Source of the DNA: Patella vulgata
Lineage: Eukaryota > Mollusca > Gastropoda > Patellidae
Length of the DNA: 64,000 nucleotides
NCBI RefSeq assembly: GCF_932274485.2
Contig: NC_065885.2
Location: forward strand, 1,555,001 to 1,619,000
Direction of reading: 5' to 3'
Position 1 is the first letter of the stretch, and each line of letters begins with the position of its first letter. Shown piece after piece: positions 34,301 to 46,700 of the stretch. The notes below the pieces were generated by a model. That model saw only the letters and a list, made by a program, of their open reading frames with translations. It was not told where the DNA came from and searched no databases. Position numbers and translations under genes: made by a program.

Positions 34301-37300
34301 ATCTGTGTTTTAATCAGATTGCAAACTACACCGACATTGCAAGCAAAAAAACAACAAATATCAAATCAAGTGATTTCCGTGTTGATAGGACCTTTTTAAA
34401 AATCATTTAGAATCAATTTTAACAAAGCCGCCATTCTATAAAAGGAAGTTAATTGTTATATGATTGAAGTTGTCACAATTGAGTAAATTAACGTATTAAT
34501 AATTGACAGAGGAAGTCAAGTTTATTGTGAATATAAATAGTTTTATTATCAGACTGGAACCAGTATTGTCTGTTACTTCACACTGATGTAAATTATACAT
34601 GTCACCAACAATAGTATTAATATCCCACAGGCTTTCATGGCCGCATTCTTATAAAATAACATATTAAACAGTCTCTATTTTCTGTTTGTATAATCGCAGT
34701 GATAGAATACGCGTTCTTCTTTTATTCCTTGGACAATTGCTCATTGATTGACAGACACTTCCTACTCGGTTACTGGTCCTTAAAGTACATATCAGCTTGG
34801 GTTTTGTTATTTGTGCTACAAATGTATTTCTTTTATTCCTTGGACAATTGCTCATTGATTAACAGACTTACTACTTGATTCCTGATCCTTAAAGTACATA
34901 TCAGGGGTTGGATGGCGGAATGGTTAGCACGTGCACACTGTATCATGAGTTCTTGTCATGGAGTCAACTGGCATGGTTTCAATTCCCCGGTGATACGTGA
35001 CAAGGAGTAGGGTCACCTATCCAAACTCGTGGGTTGTCTCCAGGTCCTCCAGTTTCCTCCCACCGCTAAAGACCCCTACGCACAAGCAAATTGTTGAAAT
35101 AAAATTGAACCATATGTTAGTCCCGAAGTGACCTGGTTTGTGTCGGGTGTCTCTCACTACACGAAAGATCGGCTCCGTATCTAAATCTTCGATAATACAT
35201 CTCTATAAAATAGAGTTAACAATAAGTTAATAGTTGTACACCCAACTTGACAGAAATCTACGAAATTCTTCTATAAAACATTATTTACACCCATTATAAC
35301 CATCACATAAAAGAAAAACTTGAAATACAAAGTTCACTTTGATGATTTGAGTTAATTCTGTGATGTATTATGTATGTTACTTAGTTGGAGAAGACCCACA
35401 ATCAAATCACCTTACAATTCATTCAATCAGTTAATTCTTATAGATTCTAAAAATAACTGTACTGTAACTCCTGTACAGTAGTTCAAACTATAACTTTACA
35501 ATTTTTGGTTTTTGTGCAAGACGTTTCCTCCCACTGGTAAAGACCCCTATGCACAAGCGAATTATTGAAATAAGATTAAACCATGTGTTAGTCCCGAAAT
35601 GAACTAGTTTGTGTGGAGTGGACGTTACCCCCTATCTCTCTCTCTCTCTCTCTCAAAGTACATATCAACTTGGGTTTTGTTATTTGTGCATATGTTTGGC
35701 GGGTGGTGGTGGGTTGGTGAGTAAGACGTTGGCTCACTAACCGACAGGTCAGGGTGTTCGATCCCGCAGAATGTTCATCAAGAGTTTCAGACATGGTTCC
35801 CTTTTGTCAGTGCAGATGCATGTAAAAGAACTCTTGACAGTGTGGAATTCGAAATAAGAATAGGCCTTTTGCCACTGACTGGGGAAAGTTTCCCTCGGAG
35901 CACATTGCATGGTGTATGTGTGTCTTCATTAGCCCAATCATTGCCAATCTGGTTAAAACACAGATCCCATTTCACTTCGTTTTTTTATAGTTTAAAATTT
36001 CGTTTTACTTGTCATTACTACCCTACCATCTGGAAGAGTTGTTAAGAACCCATGTTCTGGATGATGTGAGGGATTAGCCAATGAAATGTTCTTTTTGGAA
36101 TCCATGGAGAGATCTTGGCATGCGGTGCACAGAACTATGTATAGACATTCGCAGTGAAGACATTTGTTTCAAATTTTGGTTAAAAGTTACATGTAGTGGA
36201 GAGCACAGCAACTAACTTTAAGGAAAATAGACAATAGGTCTTATTGAAGAATATTACATGTTCACGAATATTTAAATTAATATGCATTAAATCAACAATT
36301 ACATGACTAAAAGCTTATTAATGACAACAAATTATACTGGCTGGCATAAACTGCAGGTAGATCATATGTTAGTCCCATATTGACCTAATGTTGGTTGGGC
36401 TTTATAAACCCTTTCTTTTATCCCCCAACTTAGTCACTCCAGTAAACCGTAGAGGGAGTGAAAGGAAGGTCTTTAAACTCTTTCTTTCACCTCCCCCGGA
36501 TTGGCCACCCACCCAATAAAACCTTAAGGTGCAGTAAAGCTGGGGAATGAAAGAAACCCTTCCTTCAAACTCCTACTAAATGATTGAGTAAATGATAATA
36601 ACATTACGGTGACTGTATTGATAGTTTGATAAAATTGATAGAATACTACTAATTAAAAACACTTCTATATGGATATATATTACAGTTTCGATACAGGGTT
36701 ATATGCTTGATAACAATATCTGTATGTGTATCAAAACGTAGCATGTTAATAAATTCAGAAGTAGTATTTCCATATAAGTGTTTTTAATTTGTGAAATCTA
36801 CCTCTATATGTCTTATAAGGATTATTACTAATAATACTAATAAATTAGTAGTCGCGAAATGACCTAATTTGTTTCGAGTGGACTTAAACCCCATTTCTCT
36901 CTCTTTCTCTAATAAATTAGTAGCTGTTTTTCAATAAATGTGTGTCATAGTTTATAGTATTGACACGGTTCAGCCTTTTTGACAGTTCACTGATTCTTGT
37001 TAAAAATACAACGTAAAAGAGGCTATACTCTTATTGTATAATAAAAACCCCATGGTTCAGTCAATTTGACTGATATATGACACATATAGATGATATATGA
37101 CTGTTTGAGTATCCTTTGTACATGGGTCAATGGACACAAGCTTTCAGTCTATTATGTAATTAAAAAAAACCTACCCATAATGTGCCGTTCAAGTTGAAAG
37201 GACTCGACCTCGTTAATTTGGGTGAAAATTGAAAGTTAATTTGGGTGAAAATTGAAAGTTGATTTTTTAAAAGATGCGTGTAAGATTTAGATAAAGAGCT

Positions 37301-37696
37301 GTCCGTTTTTACTATAATAGTTCAAAAATAGATAATGCAAATTGAATATATTCAAAATTTAACTCAAATTACTTTATTCTAGACGTTGTTATAACTGTTT
37401 CAAGATATAGTGTAGATCATTAATTATTGCAGCAAGGCTACTTGACAATTGAGGCTAAACCTTGAATGTGCGGTGGGGTTGGATGGCCGAATGGTAAGCA
37501 CGTGCGCGCTGTATCATAAGGTCTGTCATTGAGTCAACTGGCGTGGTTGTACATGACAAGTAGTAGGGTCGCCTGTTCAACCTTGGTTTTCCTTCCACTG
37601 ATAAAGAACCCTACGTGCAAGCGAATTATTGAAATAAAATTGAACCAGATGTTAGTCCTGAAAATGACCTAGTTTGTGTTGAGTTGAGGTTAAACC

Positions 37697-37737
<41 letters not shown>

Positions 37738-40700
37738 CCCCCCCCCCCCCCCCCCGAATGTGCCATTTATTCAAATCTATTTAAATCTCTGCCATCTGAT
37801 GGTCTAGAGAGTTGATTATAGTCTGTTTACATCTGTGTCATCTGATGGTCTAGAGAGTTGATTATAGTCTGTTTACATCTGTGTCATCTGATGGTCTAGA
37901 GAGTTGATTATAGTCTGTTTACATCTGTGTCATCTGATGGTCTAGAGAGTTGATTATAGTCTGTTTACATCTGTGTCATCTGACGGTCTAGAGAGTTGAT
38001 TATAGTCTGTTTACATCTGATGGTCTAGAGAGTTAATTATAGTCTGTTTACATCTGTGTCATCTGATGGTCTAGAGAGTTGATTATAGTCTGTTTACATC
38101 TCTGTCATCTGATGGTCTAGAGAGTTGATTATAGTCTGTTTACATCTGTGCCATCTGATGGTCTAGAGAGTTGATTATAGTCTGTTTACATCTGTGCCAT
38201 CAGATGGTCTAGAGAGTTGATTATAGTCTGTTTACATCTGTGCCATCTGATGGTCTAGAGAGTTAATTATAAGCTGGTCACGTGAATAAATGTCTAAATA
38301 ATAATTTATATAACATTTGAATCCAAATTAAAGCCCTGCAATAGAAAGATTTAGCTCTTACATCTTGCATCTTTAAATGGGGAATTCCCCAGATTTAAGT
38401 TAAATTTGTTTCAGGTATAAAGACAGTGTGTAAATCAGCTGTCAATATTTTACGATATCGCTACATTCCGAGAAGTGATCGCTAGAATTTGCTTGACATG
38501 ATCACTGACAGGAACTGTGTCTAGTCCTTCGTAAGAGTTAGAATTCGATAATAGTAGGCGGAAAAAACGCTGGCCAGGTAAAATTACCCTTATAGCGAAA
38601 TTCATGGCTTATGCTCTTTTTCATCATCTCAATTAGTGCAGAACAGTAGGACGTTAAATACCATTTTATTTCGTTCAAAATCAAGACGTCTTGCACAAAA
38701 ACCGAAAATTGTAAAGTTATAGTTTGAACTACTGTACAGGAGTTACAGTACAGTTATTTTTAGAATCTATAAGAATTAACTGATTGAATGAATTGTAAGG
38801 TGATTTGATTGTGGGTCTTCTCCAACTAAGTAACATACATAATACATCACAGAATTAACTCAAATCATCAAAGTGAACTTTGTATTTCAAGTTTTTCTTT
38901 TATGTGATGGTTATAATGGGTGTAAATAATGTTTTATAGAAGAATTTCGTAGATTTCTGTCAAGTTGGGTGTACAACTATTAACTTATTGTTAACTCTAT
39001 TTTATAGAGACGTATTATCGAAGATTTAGATACGGAGCTGATCATTCGTATAGTGATAGACACCCGACACAAACCAGGTCACTTCGGGACTAACATATGG
39101 TTCAATTTTATTTCAACAATTTGCTTGTGCGTAGGGGTCTTTAGCGGTGGGAGGAAACAGGAGGACCTGGAGAAAACCCACGATGTTGGATAGGTGACCC
39201 TACTCCTTGTCGTGTACAACCCGAGGAATCAAAACCATTCCAGTTGACTCAATGACAGACCTTATGATGATACAACGCACACACACTAACCATTTTGGCC
39301 ATCCAACCCCCTGATATTTTTTTAGATAAAAGGGCTGACCGTTCTTGCTAAAGCAGTTCAGTCAATTTTCTTGATTCTGAGCAAAGTTATCACTGCTTGA
39401 AGATGTAGACAGACTATATGTATATTGTTTATTATTGTCACACACCAATCGACATAATAATGTAACTTTAATTTATTGTAGACTTTATTAAAGGAAGTTC
39501 TTTTCAAAAACAACATACATGTACATGTAACTGAAACATGCTCACTTGAGTGAATTAATTTGAAATAAAATTATAATATGAATGAATAGCTAAAGAAATG
39601 TTCACTTCAATAGATCTTTCTAATGTTAACTTAATGTTTATAAACTGTCTCGCTTGACATTCTTCCTTGTTTGATGGATCAATGTATTTCATTTCATATA
39701 CCTGCAGTACACTGTATTAATCACATGGTTCTACTCACAGTACTTTTAAATCCTATTTCATTCTGATATATTTTATAAATTTGACAGATTTTTGGTACAC
39801 AATGACTGTAATACACAGAAACACAGTTATATGTTCTGTGGTTTTTGGGGTTTTTTTTTCTTGTGAAATTTAAAGTTTGTTTTAAGGGAGGTAATCAGGT
39901 TTTACGCTGTAGTAATTGGATCACGCTTTAAGCATAACCCTTGCGGATAAAACATGTTATAATTTACACATTATTTTTGTCTATTTATAATTATGCTTAC
40001 TACCTAATATTTATATACTTCCCCAGTCCATGCAGAGAAGTTAAACCCCATTTCATTTCTACATGTATCTTATAATACATAATTTATACATGTATTTATA
40101 ATATATAATTTATAAATATATCTTATATTTTCCCCTTTGTCAGTGGTGTAGGACAATGTATAGTTGTTGGGATGGGACAAAAATCTGAAGTCCTGTGTAC
40201 ACATTGGCGTATACTTTAAAGAATTTTTGACAATTGGAATTCGAAATACATGTAAAGAGTAGGCTGTAGCTCCGCTGACTGGCACAATTTCTCATATACA
40301 TGTAGCACACTGCGTGTCTGTATTCATTTGCCCAGTCGGAGCAGAAAAGTAGGATGTTAAACCCCATTTCATTTATATATTTATAATAAATACCATCTTT
40401 CTTATATCTATAAAAGGGCCTGACAAGGATAGTTGTCTAGTCGGTCAGATGGGACGAGTTCCTTTGTACACATTGGCATGCACGTAAAAGATCCCTTGTC
40501 AGTTGGAATTTGGTATAAGAGTACACCATAGTGCCGCTATCCTGGCAAAATTTCCCTCATAGCACACTGTATGGCGTATGCTCATCTTGATTGGCCAACT
40601 CAGAGCAGAACAGTAGGATGTTAAACTCTCTCTCTCTCTATAGATATATTATTGTTTATTTATATAGATACCATCTTTCTTTTATTTATAAATATATTAT

Positions 40701-43700
40701 TGTTTATTTATATTTTTAGGTGTAAAACATACGAATATAATCTGTGACTCATGTCGTAAACAAGGTATACAGGGAATGAGGTGGAAGTGTAATAAATGTC
40801 GTGATTTTGATCTGTGTACGTTATGTTATATGGCTGATAAACATGACTTGGCTCATTCCTTTCTACGTTTAGATTCAGCATCCTCTAAAGGGTAAGTTAC
40901 AACATAATCTCTTTCATGTTGTGGGGGGGGGGGGGTGGATGGCCGAATGGTTAGTACATGTGTGCTGTACCCTGAGGTCTATCATAGAGTCAACTGGCAT
41001 GGTTTCTACTCGATTGTTGTACATGACAAGGAGTAGGGTCTCCTGTCCAATCTCGTGGGTTTTCTCCGGGTCCTCCGGTTCCCTCCCACTGCTAAAGAAC
41101 GCTACGCGCAAGCCAATTATTGTAATAAAATTTAACCATATGTGAGTCCTGAAATGACTTAGTTTATATCGAGTGGATGTTAAACCCCATTTCCCTCTCT
41201 CTCCCTTCACGTTGTGGCTCGGTGAGTAAGACGCTGGCTCACTAACCAGAAGGTCGCACGTTCACTCCCATGGTGCAGGATGGAGTGCCAGGCAAGGATA
41301 GTGTCTAGTTGTTCAGATAGGATGGAAAACTGTGGTCCTGGGTATTGATAGCCGTGTGTGTTAAAGAACCCTTGTTTGTTGTGTTGAGACTTTCTGTTCT
41401 GTATTTAAATAGGCTGTTTGGGTGGTCTAGTGCTTTAACGTGTGAAATCATAAGGTCTGTCATTGAGTCAATTGGCGTGGTTTCGATTCCCTGATTGTAT
41501 ATGTACTTGACAAGGAGTAGAGTCGCCTGTCGAACCTCGTGGGTTTCTCTGGGTCCTCTGGTTTCCGCTAAAGATCATTACGCACAAGCCTATTATTTAA
41601 ATACAATTTAGTCCCGAAATGACCTAGTTTGGATAAAGTGGATGTTAAACACCATTTCTCTCTCTCTATTTCTCTCTCTATGCAACTATTTCAAGCTCTG
41701 GTGGCCTATCATCATTTTATTTTCAAATTTTTCAGTATAAAAGTGGCAAAGAGAGGATTAAGTGGTAAAATGAAATTATATGGAATATTTAACCAAGCGA
41801 GGGTTGTGAGGGGTCCAGATTGGGACTGGGGTAATCAAGATGGTAAGTATCGAGCTAATCTATTAATAAAATAAGAACATTGGGATTTATACCAACCTGT
41901 TTCATGCCTAGTATACGACAAGGAGTATGGTCACCTGCCGAACCTTAACAGATCCTAATGCATAAGTGAGTTATTGAAATAGTTAGTTCAGTCTGTAAGA
42001 TGCTGGCTCGCTAACGAGATCGTCAGGAGTTGAATCTCGGTGTTGGTTAAAGACCCCTATGCGCAAGCGAATTATTGAAATAAAATTGAACCATGTGTTA
42101 GTCCCGAAATGACCTAGTTTGTGTTGACTGGCCGTTAAACCCCATTTCTCTCCCTCGGCTCACTAACCAGAACCTCAGGGGTTGGATGGGACAAAAACAA
42201 AACCAAGGTTCCATTTACACGGTAGTGCACGTACTAATAGCACCCATTGGAATCTGACAAAGAGTACAGGTGATAATGTTCCTTTTTGGGCAAAATTTCC
42301 CTCATTTTATTTTTGTTTTGTGTTTTTATTTTACAGGAGGTGAAGGGAAGGTAGGAAGGGTAACAGATATCCGTGGTTGGGATTCTGAATCGGGACGAAG
42401 TGTCGCTCATGTGACATGGGGGTCTGGTTCTACTAATGTTTATAGGGTCGGACATAAAGGGAAGGTGGACATTAAATATATTCAAGCTGCTGATGGCGGA
42501 GATTTTTATCCCGATCATTTACCTGTATTAGGTAAGTTAAAGTTACAATGTCTGACCTAGAGTTATACCCCTTGATATTGAACCTTGATAACAATTTTCA
42601 TTTTATCGCATTGAAATTTGTTCGGTTGGATGAAAGGAAGATTCCTATTGATTTTAGATCAATACTGATCCAGAGTTATGTTTCTTTATGCTACAATTAT
42701 CATTCAATTTGGTAAAATGAAAACTCCAAAAGCAACGGATGGTTACAGGATGATCACATTACTATATTATTTGATTTGTTTCATGTAGTTCTACAATTGC
42801 TTACTTTTTTCTGTGGTGTCCATTGTCTTTACTTTCTCTAATTGTTGGGTTGTTTTTATTTCTCTGTTTAGGAGAATTTACAGAAACAATTTTACCTGGA
42901 GTACCATGTCAATTCAAGGTCAACGATAAAGTCATATGTGACCTTGACCCAGAGTTACTCAAGGCTATGCAAGAAGGTCATGGGGGCTGGAACCCAAGAA
43001 TGGCAGAAGTAAGTCTATTAATATAAGTTTGAATGTTTAGGTAATATTTCCCAAGAAACGTGTTTTGCCTGGTTACCTTTTGTCGCAACTGGTTACAAAA
43101 ATAATTGGGTATATACAGTTTGTTCCAATTATTTTGGACCAAAATTGATTATTATTTATTGACAGTGGGTAAAGTTGATAATTATTGATATATTATTTAT
43201 TGACTGTATATAAATATTATTTATATTAACAGTATGTAGCTAAAGTTGGTACAGTACATAGAATAACAGAACGAGGAGATGTTCGAGTACAATATGATAA
43301 TTGTACAAATAGATGGACATTTCATCCTGGGGCATTAAAAAAGGTAATTCACAATATATCTTCTATAATCATGTTATATTGGTAATTGATTGGCTCAATA
43401 CACAATTTCTATAGTAAATCAATCACTGGTTTTATTCTAAAAACACAACGTACTTGATAACGATAAGAGAATACTTGTCGAAACGTTGTGCTTTTAGAAT
43501 AAAACCAGTGATTGTCTCCCATATAAAATGTGTTCTGTTAATGTGTTTCTCAATCGCTAAATGTCACGTAAAGATTAGATTAACACTCAGTAGTTAAGGT
43601 GCTGACTTGCTAATCAGGAGATCCCAGTCGATCCTTGTTGGTTGTCAGAGGAGAAAATTCATTTGTTTTTATACTGTTATATAGTGATAAGTCTAGTTAC

Positions 43701-46700
43701 ATAAGTAGTTAATTGTGGTCTGAATCTTAGTTAAGCTTGAAAGAGTTACCTCCCTTTAACTGTCTTTGCCTTTGATTTATAAAAAGAATTATTGATGTTT
43801 CTACTTTGTATGAGTGATCTGCCCTTGGGGGAAGAGAATAAACATGTGGATCATTGAATGGTGTTTTCTTTATTGAGATTGAGAAATAGTGACACCCCCA
43901 GTGGGATTAAACCCACATAACATGGTGGAGATGCCAGATCTTTCCCTGAAGTAACTTTATAGTCATTGAATTTGAGTGGATGCCATGACTTTTCTTTGAT
44001 TGAATTGGATTTGATTTTTATTTTGTGCCAGCCAAACTCGCCTGGTTTGAGTCAAGCCCAGCTTTAACTTTTCAGGCTGCTTACAGCTTAATTAGGCCTA
44101 TCACTGTGAATATTCGCATTGTCATTGTGCGAAAAGACAATTATTGTGCCTATTTGTGGTTGCAGTTTGACTTTGTTCAAGAACATTTTTATCATTTTCA
44201 TTGTGAAATTTTGGTGAGGTATCCTAGTTCGTTTGTAGTATTCCACTTCATTGAATTATTAGCCTAGATCTAGACATGAACACTGCCAAGAATCAGTTAG
44301 ACCTAATTTAGCCTGTCATGCCTTTTATAAACATTAAAGCAAAGATGCAGTAATATGAATGATGACGAATGAAAATGATTACAAACTTTTGTGTAGATGA
44401 GCTCAGATCAGATCTTATTTACAAGCTGAACAATTTCAACTTCCAGTTTTTAAAATCATTGAATGTGTGCTGTGTCCAGTGACATTTGATTCATTTTCAA
44501 CTCCCTAGCGATTCCTGTTACATGTGCTGTTTCGAAAGGAGTGCAGTGACATTTTCATCCATTTTAGCTTTTATAACAACATTAATTTGATATTCTGTGT
44601 TTTATAAAACTATTAATTTAATTTACAGAACTGTTTAGTAATATTTAGTCAATTTGTCCAAAACTATATTGTCAACTCCTTGATATGTAATATTTGTTTT
44701 CTTGTAGGAATCAATTGCATGTTACTAATCAAAATTTCTTTTCAGGTTTAAGTTTTATGATTTAAGTGTAGGCCTATTCTTTTATGTTATTTTTTGGCCT
44801 AATATTTCTCTTCTTATTATCTGCAATGGAGAAAATGATTGATCGGTTCGATGGGTCTGTTATTGATAGGGATACTGCAAGAGCCCACATTCTTAGCTTT
44901 GAGGATTACCTCAACCATCAAGATATTGCTATTGACGATGAAGAATTTGAGCACATATCACAACTGTTTAAGCAATCGCTCAAGGGCAAGGCTCGTCTTT
45001 GGATAGAGGACATTGAATTTGATTCTTACGCTAGTTTGAAAGACCAGTTCATTGACAAGTATTCCTCAACTAAAACTAAACTTGGATTGTGTAGCCAATA
45101 TTCCAATATTCAATATGATTGTTCATTGTCACCTAGTGACAATTTAGATAAAATCAAGAAATTAGCGAATCAGTTAGGTTATAATTTGTCACAAGTTAGG
45201 GATAAATTTATATCTATTTTACCAACCAACTGTAAACAGGCTGTTATTATGGCAAGTTCAGATGACACAACTGCACAAGCACTTGCGTTTCAAGCTCAAC
45301 GCTATTTTGATGTGGGTAGTAATTCATCACCAACTACAGCTGTTAAAGAGGTTTCCTTTAATTTGTCTGAGAATTTGTCCAGTTTACGATTGCAATCCCA
45401 GAATTCCCATAGTCCCCAAAGGAGAACCCCAGCACATTCTGATTCCAGCAGAGACAAATCTCATTCACCTTTCCGGGTTCAACGACCTAAAAGTCCCTCA
45501 AATTCTAGGCTGCGCAATTCACAGTCACCCTTTAGAAATAACAGTCCAATACGTCAGTCGAGGCGTGTTATATTTTGCGATTATTGCCTCAATCCGGGTC
45601 ACACATGGAGATCCTGTTTTGCTCGGCAAGATGATCTTATGAGTAGGCGTAGACATTTGTCACACTCTTTCAACCCTACTAGTTATCAGTCACCTTATAC
45701 GTCAGATTTTCAGTCGCAGCCTTCTGCTGTTGACAGACAGGGTTTTCGACAACCTGGTGGATCATCTAGGCCACAACGCTCAGATCAACGCACACATAGT
45801 TCTCGCAAGGATTTTTGAATAGGGGAATATTTGATAATAATGCTCCACAAATATTCCCCCAACTCAATCATCTAGCCAAACATGTTTCAAAGGACATTAA
45901 CTCGGATGTCATTCTTCAGTTAAGTCCCTTTAATTACTGTAAGGGTAGTTTATCAGATAGAAAATCTGTGCTTATTTTATTTGATAGTGGTGCTTCTAAA
46001 TCACTTATTTCACAATCCGTTGTTAATTCTTCTCCTTATTTGTCAAGTTTACCTGTACATAAGTTAGAAAAATGTTTGGAATTTCGTATGGGTAATGGTC
46101 AAATGTTAAGTTGTTCAACTTTCATGTTTATACAAGTCGTTATTCAAGGTTATTCGTTTCATTTAAAGGTTTATGTTGCCCCACATTTAGTGGGCATTGA
46201 TCTTATTTTTGGTCAGGATACCTTATCAGAGTTACAAGGTTCCTTACATTTTGAGGATAATGTATTTCGGTGTAAGCCTAAAAGAGTCAACTTTTCCCCA
46301 ACACACAATGTGTACATTAAGCCAGGTCATACACGCTATGTCGCCTTATATGGTCATGTCCCAGGTCTTTATAGGAATCGTGAGGTCCTTCTTCAGAAGA
46401 GATCAGATAACACATGTTCATCGTTTATACTCGCTACTTTACAGCGTAACAGAGCTGTTGTTCCCATATCAAACCCTGGTAGTAAAACTCTTCACCTTAG
46501 GCAATCTCATCCTTTGTTCTATTTCAACACAGGTACTGTTTTTGTGTGTGATTCCTCAGATTTTGTTCAACGTGCAGAACAATATTCCCACCTTAAGAAG
46601 GATGATCCTTTATTGCAGTTATCAGAAGATGAGATTTTACAACAGCAAATTAACTTGTATGATAATTGTATTTTGTCACCTAATGAGGAGAAAGATTTTC

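Larger units (their letters stand above)
37267..38376. mobile_element. Composite family 2 MITE carrying a SINE-A and a minisatellite
   Basis: TTAA at 37267 and 38373 bracket the two ends of a family 2 MITE (left AAAGATGCGTGTAAGATTTA, right TTTAGCTCTTACATCTTGC). Between them lie a SINE-A insertion (37473-37756) and a 46-bp minisatellite (37790-38275) whose unit includes the MITE's own TGATGGTCTAGAGAGTTGAT. The element has grown from about 400 to 1110 bp. Confidence 0.75.
31366..40719. other. mib2 intron 1 (9.4 kb)
   Basis: Contents: a 25-bp minisatellite (31545-31690), a family 2 MITE fragment (32066-32165), a minus SINE-B (32475-32760), a family 3 TIR element (34069-34317), a 0.6-kb inverted repeat (34911-35522 and 38688-39313), SINE-A and SINE-B pieces, a composite MITE with minisatellite (37267-38376), and SINE-B copies at 40130-40376 and 40415-40640. 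The stretches 33060-34060, 36190-36840 and 39420-40050 hold nothing I can identify. Confidence 0.75.

Noticed and set aside
37473-37500. tRNA gene candidates at SINE heads (also 41210, 35695, 60543)
   Set aside because: A and B box-like motifs are present but no cloverleaf closes, and each is joined to a SINE body.
37790-38275. Regular repeats resembling a CRISPR array (also 62205-62485)
   Set aside because: Head-to-tail minisatellite with no unique spacers, in a eukaryotic intron.
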